From: Pisaster brevispinus
Lineage: Eukaryota; Echinodermata; Asteroidea; Forcipulatida; Asteriidae
Assembly (NCBI GenBank): GCA_023634235.1
Contig: JAMKCF010000003.1
Location: 8,382,742 to 8,446,741 of the forward strand
DNA: 64,000 bases
Reading direction: 5' to 3'
Within the stretch, counting starts at the first letter, position 1, and every line of letters begins with the position of its first letter. The notes below the pieces were generated by a model that was not told where the DNA came from, did not search any database, and saw only the letters and a program-made list of their open reading frames with translations. Made by a program: the position numbers and the translations under genes. Positions 44,682 to 57,180 of this stretch are shown in pieces.

Positions 44682-46670
44682 ATGATTCGAATATCAGCGC
44701 TTTACAACAAGAAAAGGCTGCCTCTAGATGTGCAGATGTACGAGACGGTTGTGCTTGTCAAAGACAAAGTGCAAGAACTCTTCCACATCGACACCAAGAG
44801 CCGAAGCGAGAAGAAGTTCGTCGTAATTTCCTATCAGGGAGCCGAGCTGCAAGACGACTGGGTGCTTAACGAGGTCGGGGTCAACGCTGGATCTACTCTC
44901 AAGTGCAGTCTGAGAGAAGAAGTCACCCCAAAGCTTTTCGTCCACTGCAGCTTCAATGATGAAATAATTGAGATAACTGATAATCTGGACTTCTCAAGCT
45001 CCATGGTGGCTGAACTACGATTAATGATCTCCCGGAAGATCGGTCTGCCGGTGACGGTGTACCGTATTCTGACCTCAGCAGGCCGGGAGATGTTTGATTC
45101 GAACCTACTGAGTCAGTACGGGATCGAGGTGGGTTGTTCCCTTCAAATGGAGACACTAGACGGCTGGAATGAGTTTTTAAAATCGGCCATCATTGGACAT
45201 ACATCACAGGTGGTTCGCAACCTCAACCAGACAGATGAGGCAGTGTGCAGGTTTCAAATGCGAGTGGCGTTGTTCATTGCCGCGCATTACGGCCACATGG
45301 ACCTCGTAACGGCAATGCTGAGAAACGGCTTAAGGTCGGACGAGAAAGTCGGCGATCACCCATCCAAAGAGTGGTGTCGGAGCTCTCACATCGAAGCCTA
45401 TAAAACCCCCGTGCATGAAGCAGCAGAGCACGGACAACTTAGTATCCTGCGTATTTTTGTGTTCAATAACATCTGCTGTGTTCACACTAAAGACGGCATG
45501 GGTCTAACCGCTCTCAACGTCTCACTGCGGAAGCAAAAACGAGAAGTAGCTTTGTATCTGCTCACCAAACAGTGGGCTAATGTTCAATTCACTGCTATGA
45601 CCCTTCCCTTGTTCATCTACTCAGCAATACGCAGGTGGTGTGATAAGGCAAAGGACAAAGTACTTCTCGTTCACGGTTCTACAAAATCCAGCATAAAATT
45701 TCGTCGATCAACCCACCTCCCCGGGGCACTCTGCGGTCAGGGCGTCCAGGTGGACGGGTTCACGGACAGCCTCATGAACTCAAGTCCAAGATCCCGCACT
45801 TTGGAAAATATCAAAACGAAAAACATTGAACTTGCCCGGCGAGGTACCGTCGGGTCTCTCATAGACATCAATCAACGCCCCATGGATAAACTGCCCCGCA
45901 TCCACGGTACCAAAACCCCGTCTGTCGTATGCAAGTACCGCGATAAATTGCACACTAAGATAGAGGAGCAAGACGCTGAGTCTCTGCCACGGCCCCGTAG
46001 TCGCAGCGTTGTTGGGGTACCAATCACCTTACCTGATGTCACTGGTAAAGGGAAATCACGGAGGTCCTCGGATGCAGGAACATTCCGCGCTACGGATCTA
46101 GAATCCCATATTGACATTACAAAGAGTGAGATTGGCAACACTTCGTACATACGCACCGCGGGCGGCGGCACGTCCGTCGGACGCATAGACACCGACCAGA
46201 AATCGAACAAATCAGTGAAATCCTTGTCCCCACTGGAGAAACGAGACATCGAACGCAAACGACGCAACAGAGCCGCAAGTCTGGATTGCTCTATTCCACT
46301 CCCTCCAAATAGCGGGGTGCGGGACTCAGAGAGACCCTTCTTCTATTCCCCTGTGGACAAGAATATTCCCCGGTCGACGGTAGGCCTGTACGAGGGTCTC
46401 ACTGGAAGTACCACCTGGGAACGAGCCATCAAAGCACTCACGGTCACCTCCTCATTCAAGGACAAGTCTTGGTTGTACAGGGTCCGCATGGCAATGGCCT
46501 TGTCCGAGAACCAGGTGAAGAAGATTGGGTTATCGGAAAATTCCACCGGGAATGGAGAGAGCTGCGAGAGACGGAAGAATGACAAGAGGGCTTCCGGGGC
46601 AAGTCACTCGGCTAGGAGTTCAGTGGCGTCCACTACGCTCCATAGAACCCAAAGTGCAGTTAGTAGTTGA
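44682..46670 (+). CDS. ANKUB1: Ankyrin repeat and ubiquitin domain-containing protein 1
   Basis: Single open frame of 662 aa, stop TGA at 46668. Residues 1-80 form a ubiquitin-like fold (YQGAELQDDWVLNEVGV). Residues 84-158 form a second ubiquitin-like region (GLPVTVYRILTSAGREMFD). Ankyrin-type helices lie near 193-216, 241-264 and 274-297 (KTPVHEAAEHGQLSILRIFV). A VDGF motif near residue 357 also matches vertebrate ANKUB1 as I recall it. The remainder is a Ser/Arg/Lys-rich, probably disordered tail. The ubiquitin-like part lacks a C-terminal GG, so it is unlikely to be conjugated. Function in the cell is not established. The lack of introns contrasts with the split PIPOX and ACADS genes. Confidence 0.9.
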   Translation: MIRISALYNKKRLPLDVQMYETVVLVKDKVQELFHIDTKSRSEKKFVVISYQGAELQDDWVLNEVGVNAGSTLKCSLREEVTPKLFVHCSFNDEIIEITDNLDFSSSMVAELRLMISRKIGLPVTVYRILTSAGREMFDSNLLSQYGIEVGCSLQMETLDGWNEFLKSAIIGHTSQVVRNLNQTDEAVCRFQMRVALFIAAHYGHMDLVTAMLRNGLRSDEKVGDHPSKEWCRSSHIEAYKTPVHEAAEHGQLSILRIFVFNNICCVHTKDGMGLTALNVSLRKQKREVALYLLTKQWANVQFTAMTLPLFIYSAIRRWCDKAKDKVLLVHGSTKSSIKFRRSTHLPGALCGQGVQVDGFTDSLMNSSPRSRTLENIKTKNIELARRGTVGSLIDINQRPMDKLPRIHGTKTPSVVCKYRDKLHTKIEEQDAESLPRPRSRSVVGVPITLPDVTGKGKSRRSSDAGTFRATDLESHIDITKSEIGNTSYIRTAGGGTSVGRIDTDQKSNKSVKSLSPLEKRDIERKRRNRAASLDCSIPLPPNSGVRDSERPFFYSPVDKNIPRSTVGLYEGLTGSTTWERAIKALTVTSSFKDKSWLYRVRMAMALSENQVKKIGLSENSTGNGESCERRKNDKRASGASHSARSSVASTTLHRTQSAVSS

Positions 46671-47023
46671 TAAAAACACTTTTCAGTTTGTCAAAAATAA
46701 CTAAAAACTACAAAAGCATTTGAACGTTGCCAACCTGTTGTTTTCAACACAATAGCATATACACACTGATTTTACACACTAGCATTTCTTCCAACTTCTG
46801 ATGCCATACGGTAATTTACCATATACCGGTACCCCCAAAGTTGCTATCAAGTAAGAAAAGCAATCTAAACTCAGAAGTTTAAAACCCTTGTTAAAACATT
46901 TTCAGATCAACGCTTTCATCAATTAACTGAGGCCTGTCCTAGAAGACATAACTTCATTGAATCCATAATTTCTCAGCTAACCATTACCAATATAAGCCTA
47001 TGCATGTTTGTTTGTAGTACATG

Positions 47024-47450
47024 CAATGTATAGATAACGTGTTGTAAATAATGTAAACATTCGTTTTATCATTTTACATTCGTGCAAATAATGCTATCAT
47101 ATAGCACATTCATGTACTTGCTAGATCTGTCAACCCATTGGTTTATAGGCCGTCCATTAGGCCTATTTATAACTGAGAGATTCATCAGCCATCTAGGCCT
47201 ATTTATTAACTGAGGGGTTCAAAACTTTAAACAACAGAGATGTCACACCAAAGGACACAAGTGGTGCGGTACATGCATAGATAAAGTATTGTATCTAATG
47301 TAAACATTCATTGCTATAACACAATCATGTATTCGCTGGATTCGTCAACCCATTGGTTTATAGGCCATCCAATAGTAAAGGCCTATTAATAATAAATTGA
47401 GAGATTCAAAACTCATAACAACAGAGACGTCATACCGAAGGCCAAAGTGG
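47024..47450 (+). repeat. Tandem duplication in the ANKUB1 3' UTR
   Basis: Two units of about 245 bases (from about 47024 and about 47270) share ATGTAAACATTC, GTCAACCCATTGGTTTATAG, AACAACAGAGA and CCGAAGG/CCAAAGG. The second unit is shorter and diverged. Confidence 0.65.
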
Positions 47451-47546
47451 GGGTTGATACCCACAACATGTATTGCTCAAAGCATTTCCCACAACAGTCC
47501 CACAATAGTCTAATCACAGTTTATGTCATACATACAACATGTTTTT

Positions 47547-47552
47547 AATAAA
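47547..47552 (+). terminator. Candidate polyadenylation signal of ANKUB1
   Basis: AATAAA in TTTTTAATAAAGTTC, about 880 bases after the stop, downstream of the tandem duplication. Confidence 0.45.
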
Positions 47553-48660
47553 GTTCATCGCCCAACTTTTTGCCGTAAGACCAACAAAATTAAATTTTGA
47601 CGGGCTGATGTTTAAAAAAAAACCAAACCCCCAAATATTTGAATTATTATTACTGACTCAGAAAAACCGGGCAATCTGTTTCAAGTACATACATTGTTTT
47701 TAGATGTTTAACTTTTCTCAACACCCAATGCGACCAATCGACCCGTGCAAGTTAACTTTCATAAATTCAGTGGTCTTTTAAAATACTTATATAACATAAT
47801 GGTTGATGTTGTTTGTTTGTTAAACGAAGACGATTTATGCTGTCGGCTTTTACTTGTTCATACTGGGCCTATTTCGATCGCGGGGATTGAATTAAGCAAG
47901 GTAACCTGATACTTTAGATACTTATTTTTATATGGTGGGTTGGAAGTTGTATGAACTTTGTAATCATAGATCTTGTAAGTTTGAAACTTATAATTATCAC
48001 TTTTACCAATAGTTAATATAACCGTTGTGAATTATTGTGAAATAATGCTTACTGTATATTAAACCAATTTAATATTTGTCTTTTAAAAACTTTAACAAGC
48101 AAAAGTAAATTATTAAAATACACTCAAAAGGAAAATTCTTCTATTTCATCGTTAACTTTCTGAACTGAAGAAGGTAACAAAAGTCATAATTTTATAAAAC
48201 CCGCGGAAATTATGTCAAGAGAAATCACACGCCTGCTAGTCAAGTCAAAATAACCTTCAGTAGTGTTACAAATGCTAAAGCTACGGCCCTCGTTTCATTA
48301 CATAAGAAGCGGACAATTTATTTTGCTGATGTTACTAATCATCAGAGAGTGGCTTCATGGGGAGTGTTTGTACACACCGAGTCGTAGCACATAGGGGCTT
48401 ATCTACCGTTGTATGCCTAATCAACATTATCGGATTTTACAGTTATAGTCAATGACAACCCAACTTTATTCGGTATCCCAGCGAGCTATATAGCCCACTC
48501 TGTTTACATGTACACAATGCTTTATCGACAAATCCTCTTTGGACGGGACAGAGGCCTTAATCCCCTTAGGATAAGCTCTTAATCAATAAACAGTATGAAA
48601 GCAACTTCCAGAAGAGTTTTTGTATGCAGGAAGTTGCGTAGTACGGCAGATGATGGATTG

Positions 48661-48905
48661 TGCCTTTGATGATGCGAGCACGGAATTTGGCACACACTAT
48701 GTCATGAGAAAGATATTTGCCTACAGGGCCATCACAGATTTGCCCTTTGAACAAATATTGGTGGAATAACAAGCACTGGCAGCCATTTTTAAAATTGCTT
48801 GTTATAGCTATATATTTCTTATAGGACAAATCTGCGACAGCCCTATAGCCAAATATCTCCAAAGTCCAACTGTGTGCCGAATTCCATGATGCTTGTATCA
48901 TCGAT
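48661..48905. repeat. Foldback MITE, full copy
   Basis: The left part (GGAATTTGGCACACA ... AGATATTTGCC ... GGGCCATCACAGATTTGCCC) is complementary to the right part (ACAAATCTGCGACAGCCCTA ... AAATATCT ... TGTGTGCCGAATTCC). The centre has CAAGC/GCTTG ends. A half copy is in the PIPOX 3' UTR. Confidence 0.75.
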
Positions 48906-50005
48906 CGAAGACACAACTCCACAAAATATTTCCCCTATGACCCACTAGATAAAGTTTGTCAGCGCATACTTTACTATTTGGTACATTAAAGCCAAAACTT
49001 CTGAAGTTTTATCAATTAGGTACATTTCACGGGAATAAATCAGCAGACGCATATATACGCATATTTACAATGAAACATAATAACACTTTGCATTGTGTAG
49101 TTTCACCATTTAAAGAACCCATAATTTCCTATAAAACCGTTCAACGTCGTTTCCAACTTTCAACACTTTTAAATTGAGCAGAAGGAATTACGAAACAAGT
49201 GTTTACTACGAAAGCTTACTTGAAATCAGGTTCGCTATAGTCATTACTTTGAGTGAGTAACTTTATAACTAGAAAATCATCACGATTTTATGCTTCAGGG
49301 TGTCATGAATTCCTTTCAACCTAATTCGTCAAAGCTACGAAGCTCCATGCAAAGAGGTTGTGTCAACATTGATCAACAAACGTCATTTACGATTCGGGGT
49401 TCTTTCCATCAGTGACCGGGGGGGGGGGGGTGTTGACATATATAATTATAAACAACTTTGGGGAGGAGGCTTACACCAAAGGACACACCTTGCAATTGTC
49501 ATACATAAATACTACTAGTTGATGTACTAAACCAATATGCAGTTTCCACACAATCTTTTTTAATCCATAGGAGGGTATGCACGGAGGATATTTCTATTGC
49601 AAAAACCAAACATGTTATAAATGATCACTATTTCCGTTCAGTGTAGAAAATTCTTTGACTGGGTGTGGTCCTTTCTCTATGGTTTGTAGGTACGAAGACT
49701 GTTCTAAAAGTCTCCTGCACCCTTTTGTTACGTAACTGATTTTCATTTCGGTCAACTTCAACTTCCAACTTCAGTTTATTTTCCACAGTATCAAGTGTTA
49801 GTTACTATTTAAAGTTACATGACTCAATTTTAGACGCAAGACTTTTTTCTAATGCTTCCCTAAACGAATTTTGATATAATGATGCCGTTTCAAAACTAAC
49901 AACACACAAAAGGCATACGCCGCGGACAGTGCACATAAGGCATATAACATGCAACATTGTTTTTACGTGGCAAAAGGAAGCGAGCTAAATGTCGATGTCA
50001 TAGGG

Positions 50006-50116
50006 AAATCTGTCACCCGGAGATTCTGTCTCCCTTGGGAATAGAGGGCGCTATCAGAAGAAGTTTGAACACAGTTTGCCGTATGGCGGGGACAGAATCT
50101 CCGGACGACAAAATCT
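50006..50116. repeat. Hairpin MITE
   Basis: CCCGGAGATTCTGTCTCCC on the left pairs with GGGGACAGAATCTCCGG on the right, with AAATCTGTC and GACAAAATCT as outer ends. The loop is about 50 bases. Confidence 0.7.
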
Positions 50117-50794
50117 CTTGCCACACCGGAATCCTGACAATTCAATTTTAGTTTTTAAAACTATCACTACACATTGCTGGAATTTTTTGTCGTGCCTTAA
50201 AGACTTCTCGAATCTTTTATATTTAAAATTTGAATCTACTTACATCATTTTCACTCTGTATTTTTGAAGACATTTAAACATCATCAGAGAAGGAACAATA
50301 ACAGTAAATTATATCAATCTTTCCATATTTAACATTTATTGTTCAATTATATCCTGTTACAATCTGATCTACAAACTGATATCATTAACAAAATTGATTA
50401 TTTATCATAAATGGTTTTATTCTTAAGATAGCATTAAATCAATTGCACAACGTAATCAGTATTAAACTTGCGTGCATAAGCTATATGCATAATGGTGACA
50501 TAAAAATACATTAATGTTTACACATTAAGAATAGCTCATGCTTTACAATGTATATTTCCATCACTAGATTAAGTGCTGTCCAAGGTTAAGTGAGCAATTA
50601 ATGTGGAAGGGAAGAAATTCATAACACAACAGAAATGCTTCTTTTGGCAATTTGAGCGTATCATCTTTAAACACATTCTCATCATGTACATGTATACATA
50701 CAAAAAGCATCGGCCTTTTCGAAAACCTGGCATTGGCTCGGCTATAGGCCACATCCATCTTTTTGAAGCCCAATACCAAAATGGCTTGACCTCT

Positions 50795-50960
50795 GAGTAA
50801 CTGAGCTGTAAGCCGTGTCCGTGGTCTTGGTTACAGCTACGGCTGCATGGATCACATCGGTAACACGTCGTATTGAAGCGTATGCATTAGTAACAGCCGT
50901 AGCCAGCAACCTGACCTATACCTGAGCCGTCATTTCGAAAAGGCCCCACTGCTCTTAGCG
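50795..50960. repeat. Repeat related to 20955-21070
   Basis: Shares GCCGTGTCC and TTACAGCTACGGCT with the repeat downstream of ACADS, and has an inverse GTAACAGCCGTAGCC to the right, so it is probably another foldback copy. Confidence 0.5.
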
Positions 50961-52150
50961 TCAATGTCATTCAAATTACCCAACTAGGGTATAAATCGAA
51001 CTAGTTTAGACAATTGTTTAATTGTGAGGATCAGGAAACCGTTGGGTGACAATCATTTGCCTTATATAAACACTGTATATACAACAAATCATACAACACT
51101 TGGAGGGGTTAAAACCAAACTTTGATTTTAACAAACCCCTATTCATCTACATCGTATTGCGTGAGGTTTGTACTTTGTTAAAAGAAAGGGGGAAAACACA
51201 CAAAAAACAAAAAACACAATAGACCGCTTGCATTGGCTGCCATCTCTGATGAAACGTGCACGCTGGAAGATCATTGGCTGAGAGTCGTGCGCAGCGCGTA
51301 AACGCATGCACGTTTCCATTGTTTGTCATCAAAGATGGCGGCCTTGCAAGGGCTATATTGGTACAAAGGAGTATAACAACACACACTATGGTTCTCTCAT
51401 TGGATGCACTTTCAGAAGCTTTAACAACATCGACAGGTGGGTACATACCCCGATGGAGGTATGCAGGCTTTATAACCCTAGTGAGATAAAGACCTATTAT
51501 GATGGTTGGTACAAAAATCTCAAATTGGAGAAAGATACCTTTATGGAGGTACATCCATCTATTGAGGTATGTTTACCCTTATGAAGGTGTGAGGGCCAAC
51601 CAGAGGTACATCATTTCATGTACCGTGCCTCCATGAGGCACGCTTAGATAACCATCATGAATTCATACCAAGTATAAATACCCCAGACAGGATACAAAAT
51701 ATACCCCTGGTGTGTCACTAATAAATTTCCGGGATTACATAATAATATGGGTGAGAAAAATCATGGAATGTTGCATAATTCTTTCATACAATTATTGATA
51801 ATAAAACAAATGAAAACAAATATCATCATTCATGTCGCACAAGCTATGTATATAATGCTGTTCACATAAAACAATTATTATATATGGTCCTTCAGTGTGA
51901 AAAATCAAAATATTAGAAACACAATGAAACTCAAAAAGAAAGACAACCCAAAATGAATAGGGCCTAACAAGGTAAACTGCCAAATGGTCTTCAAAATAAG
52001 GAAACTGTCTAGTGACAATGAGTAATACAAATCTTGCAGTAATTGAACGAAAGTGTGATTGGTTAACGTTCTTCTTTTGGCAAGCCTTTTTTGTTGTGTT
52101 TTATATACAATTTGAACGATTGCTTCAAATAGTATAGATTTATTCTCAGA

Positions 52151-52506
52151 TGACGTCACTATTTTATCTGTCACCATACTTCGCAATGAGGTGCATGCTG
52201 GTCTAGATAATGACAAATATTCGACCAGCATGCACCTCACTTTACGGCAAACGCGTAAAATGTACTTACGCAGTGGTCCATGGGTGCGTTTTGGCGGTCG
52301 TAACCAAGAACGTAAACCAATAGCCAATAACCGAAACAGTTACTGGTTACAGCTGCGTAAACGCTCCTCATGCTGGAGTGCTTACACGCGCACACAATAT
52401 AGAACTGCACAAACACTTGCTATGAAACGCAACGCTAGTTCGCACGACGCGTACTTGTCCTACATGTGCACTCCAACATGGCGGCAGATATAGAAATGTG
52501 ACGTCA
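52151..52506. repeat. Element bounded by TGACGTCA with an internal hairpin
   Basis: TGACGTCA occurs at 52151-52158 and 52499-52506, with inverse flanks (ATCTG to the inside of both). At 52187-52203 and 52223-52239 a perfect 17-bp inverted repeat encloses 19 bases. The interior is rich in CG dinucleotides relative to its surroundings. Could be a MITE or a small promoter-like region; TGACGTCA is the CREB/ATF consensus. Confidence 0.5.
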
Positions 52507-54519
52507 GTAAGACGACCGTACAGTGTCTATCAGGTGGGGTGAGAAGCGGCATACACATACTTTAACTTCAAATGAATGTATTTACTGTAACTGTTTTTTG
52601 GTGGTTTTTTTAAGTAAAATAAACCAAAACAACCAATGCCCATAATTATAACAACCAAAAAAACCACCAAAAAAACTGAAGAAAAAAAGAGTGAGAGAGA
52701 GAGAGAGAAAAAAAAAGGAAACACAAAAACCAAAAACATGCTGTATACCCAGACAGCCAAGAAAAAAAGAAAAAAGAAAAGAAATGAAAGATAGCCTATA
52801 GGCCTACATAAAATAAAGGTAATCGCATATTATCATCCGAAAATTTCCTTGTATGCTTCAAAAAGTTTTGCAGCAGAATCTAAATATTCATAATTTTTAA
52901 TTATTTACAATAAGCACTGGGCCTGGAGCATGCATAGAACCAAGAATACAATGCAGTCATGCTTAAAATACACAATTTGTGGAATTTTTCAACACCTTAA
53001 AGTACTTAAATTTGGGAGTGATTGACAAGGGCGACTCGACAAAGCAGAAAAATGGGCAGGGGGGGGGAAATCGAAGAAAAAGTGTAGATTAGTGCGTAGA
53101 ATGTAGAAGCCGAGGGCAAGAACATTGTATGCGCAAGTATGCACCTCCTCTCCATACACCATTGATTTCATCTGTTCATTTGTTCCCTTTTGGTGTATTT
53201 TGCATGACCTTCGTACATATTGACTACTTATCTTACAAAATGTATGTTTGCATTCCTTGCAATAATATTGCTTCAAGTTTCCCTCATTCAGAAATAAACA
53301 AATCCCACTGTATTCTATATCAGGTGTGTATTCTAGTTTACAAAGGTCTTTTCCAAGTGAACAGTTTAAAGCAAACTGTAGATTCGTAACCTATTGTTAC
53401 GCGTGTACTGTATTTTGTAAATAGTTTAATGTGCACTTTTTACAGCAATGTTTCGATGTTCTTTCAGTAAAAATTATGTGATCATGTCAACTGCATTTTA
53501 ATACCCTTTCACTCATGTATGATAAGCACTTTATATACTCAGGGCTTTCCAAGTTCTTTGGGGTAAAATACCCAGACTACTCAGGTGGGATTTGCACCCA
53601 CAACCCAGATGTATCAACTGCTAGACCAGCGTCGTACCTGGTGATGAGGGACTAGTTCGAGTCATGTAGTTAGATGTGAGTACCGATGTAATAATTGCAT
53701 CAACTATTAAAGAATATATATGAACATATCTTTATACTTTGGTTTTACCCTTTCACCGATGTTCGATAAGCACTACAAACTCTGTTTTCCGAGTCCTTTG
53801 ATTTTTTTTATCCAAGACAGAATTATTACGTCAATTAAAATATATTTGTAGTCCTTTGAATACATTTCTATAGAATACTAGTTTTCATACTTTGGCTTTT
53901 TTTAAACAGCATCATAAAACAAACAATTTAAAAAGTAAACCAAGCGACTGAGCAAGACGATTGTTCAACTCACAAAAGACTTCCAGCAGCATTACTGTCT
54001 AAATGGACTTAACCAGTGAGTTTTCCTAAACAAATTTTTTGCTGCGCAAAACTAATCAGGAAACCAGTCAAAGATGTTAAGCGTAGTATTGTATTTTGGC
54101 TGGTACCCTAGTCTATATGGAGAGGCCAGCAGCAGGTTTAACTGTAAGCAAAGCAAGAGGCATGCTAGCCTGCCAGTGATTCTTGTAAGCAGATGAGTGA
54201 CACATCAACAAAACGTTATTGTGAATTTACACACGTCTTATCAAGTCTGCTTAATCGTTTATGAACCACACTGCACATATTTTTCTGGTATAGCAAGCAC
54301 AAGTGCAATATGTAGACAGCTTTTGAGAAATTAGGCTGTGTTAGCGCTTAACACAACATTTATCTGCTAAGCAATCTTTTTAACAGTTCCTTGAAAATGA
54401 ATTATACGTGTAGTAAGTGAATTGGTGATGGTAATTTTAACATACAGTGCAACATTGCAACATATGTACAAAACCCATGTCTTCGTACAGCCACTATATA
54501 GTGAGACTCTAAGTATTTT

Positions 54520-54655
54520 TAATTTTACTTACAAAATTCAACACAATTTCAAAAAAAAATTGTATAGATTCAAATTAAACGTTAATTTTACTTACAAAAA
54601 TTCAACACAATTTAAAATGTTTTTGTATAGATTCAAATTAAACATTAATTTTGAT
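54520..54655 (+). repeat. 63-bp tandem repeat, about two copies
   Basis: AATTTTACTTACAAAA at 54521 recurs at 54584, and TTGTATAGATTCAAATTAAA follows in each unit; a third unit starts at 54647 and breaks off. Confidence 0.75.
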
Positions 54656-55439
54656 TAAATCTTGTAACAATTTCTATATTAAATATACATTTATTTATTT
54701 TATTCACACAACTTATTATTATAATGTTTAATAAACAATTTCTAAACTTAAAAAATAGTAGCTACAAGAGGAGGTAACACACCGTCGTCATGTCCGTTGA
54801 GTTACACGTACTACATGGTTCAAATATGAAAAACAAATTTCAAAGATTGAGGTCAGTTTTTGAAAATAAGACCACATGGTTCACACACATCGAAAGTATT
54901 CACAAAGTGAAGCCAGGTTTGATTTGTACACTACTTCTATCAACTTGACTACAATTTATGACCCGATGAGGTTCTGTTGCCCATAGGTGGTCTTTGTAAG
55001 TGAGTTGGTCTACAACAATTCTGGGACATTTGTTTATGACTTGTGTGAATTAATAGGCCTAGGTGTGTTAATGGCAACCCTGTTATCACATTTTCTTGAA
55101 ATGACATCATCTTTGAAGTAAGTGTTGTTTCATGAAACCGGCATAGTTGGAGTTACTTCAGCAATGGGGTTTGTCTCATGAATAATGAATATATTAGCAC
55201 AAAATATGCAAACACGACAAAATACAACCAAACTTTTCACTTTCTTCTGGTAATGAAAACACAATGTCTAAAATGCAATATACGAATATAGTAAAAGAAA
55301 GATAAATCGAGTTGAAAATCAAATCAGGCCTTAAATTTGAAAAAAATAAAAAATAAAAATAAAAATAATAAAATCTTTTCCAGAACGATGATCTACGATA
55401 AGCCTTGATTCAGATCTTTAAAATTGATCTGCATCCGTA

Positions 55440-55965
55440 GCTGTTGATCACCCTCAAAGTCTTCCAGAAGAAGATCATGTGCCTACTTATTGCTGTTGGT
55501 ACCTCTACTGCCTGGATGTTGTTGAGGTGCCCTCTAGAAGCAACTGATTACCCTCTGAGAGCTACTGGTGACCCTTCTGAGAGCTACTGATGCAACTTGA
55601 AGAAGCTTTTGGTATACTTTCAAATGTTGTTGGTATGTATTCTAGAAGCAGCTGATAGGCCCTCCTATAGCCTTGATGTATCTTACAGAAACAGCTGATA
55701 GGCTGTAGATTGATGTGCCTTCTAGAAGCAGCTGGTGGGGGGTCTTGATAGTAATTTATGTGCCTTACTGAAGGATGTGATGTACCTGCTAAAGATTATT
55801 GCATGCCTTCTAAGTTATGAGCCTTAAAGAAGTAGTTGATAGGCTTTCACAGCATGTTGATGTGCCTTCAAGAAGTAGTTGATGGGCCTTATGATACACG
55901 CTGCTTTTGATGAGCCTCGTAGAATCAGTTGATGTGCCTTCTAGAAGCAGCTTAAGATTTTTCCT
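55440..55965 (+). repeat. Degenerate minisatellite
   Basis: Many imperfect copies of a motif of roughly 30-45 bases built from CCTTCTAGAAGCAGCTGATG and variants (GTGCCTTCAAGAAGTAGTTG, TAGAATCAGTTGATGTGCC). Unit length varies, and several units contain stops in each frame I checked, so it is not evidently coding. Confidence 0.7.
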
Positions 55966-56629
55966 GAGATGGCTACCCTCATAAAGTCATCTAATGTCAA
56001 CACAAGAATCACTTTAGAAACTAGCATCATCTAGTCTTAAAAACATCCCATTACAAAAACTGTATGACATGTATGATATACCACATACTCAACAGAATGT
56101 TTCAAAATACCGAAGTAAAATTACACTTAACTTCTTGTTTGTTCAATCATTGATTAACAACATTTGATGATGAATTTCATTTCACTTCCTCTTTAACAGT
56201 CCGTAATGTCTGTTGCTATATCATACAGAAGGCCAGCCCACACACCTATACTGAATAAACATGGCATCACAATGCAGTGTAAAGCAGTGGGGTACATGTG
56301 AACCTGCAGTAACACTGATTAATTTTAGAAAAAACAACTTCCCCGATACTATTCGTCTTCAAAAATAGTAAACTGCATAATGTCAAATTTTTGTACATAA
56401 AAGCCAGCATTAGAGAAACGCCACATTTTGCACAAGACATCATTTCCTTGCAGGGATTTTACAATTAGATATTGCAGGTCCTTGAAAACCTTGTCAAAAA
56501 TGTTTTGTTAGTCCTTTCCGCTCTGGCATAATGTTATCACAAATAAATCTAATAAAGTTAACAACTAAATTGATTATCTACCTTCTGTCCGCCACTACGG
56601 ATTAGCCTCATTGATACGGTATGTGGAGA

Positions 56630-57180
56630 AGACTTCAATCTGATGGTGGAAGACGAGGTGGAAAGAGGAGGACAGAAGGAAAGGAAGAGTAGAGTAAAAG
56701 AGAAAGATCAAAAGAGCAAGGGGAAGAAGATGACCATGACAAGATGGTGGAAAGGTAAAGACGGATTGATGAACAGTTTGATAAAAACAGAAAGGGGAGT
56801 GATGCAGAGATGAAGGAAAGAGAAACAGGACAGAAGAGCAGCTTAAGGTACGGGTAGTACCGAGGACAAAGCAGCCAGTATTGGAAGACGAGAGTGATCA
56901 AGACCACATATAAGTGGGGGAATGTTGGTCGGTAGGAGGGCAGTGGAAGAGACGTTTAAGAGGGAAGGTTGAGAGTACCATGTTGGTAGAAAGTGTTGAC
57001 AAATGGATTGACAATGAAGTGAATGACAATACATTTGTTAGGGTTGCAAAACAAAAGTAGAGAGAGATTGCACAAGTTACAGAGAAGGAAGAGCAGAGTA
57101 AAGAGCAGAAGGCAGCAAGGGTGAGAAAAAGAGGAAGGAATGGTGTTAGAAGGTGCATCAAGAAAGCTTTTGATTCTACA
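56630..57180 (+). repeat. Purine-rich low-complexity tract
   Basis: The plus strand is strongly enriched in A and G (GGAAAGGAAGAG, GAGAAGGAAGAGCAG). This bias creates several open frames on the minus strand, rich in Ser, Leu, Phe and Pro, with no recognisable domain. I regard those as compositional by-products. Confidence 0.6.
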
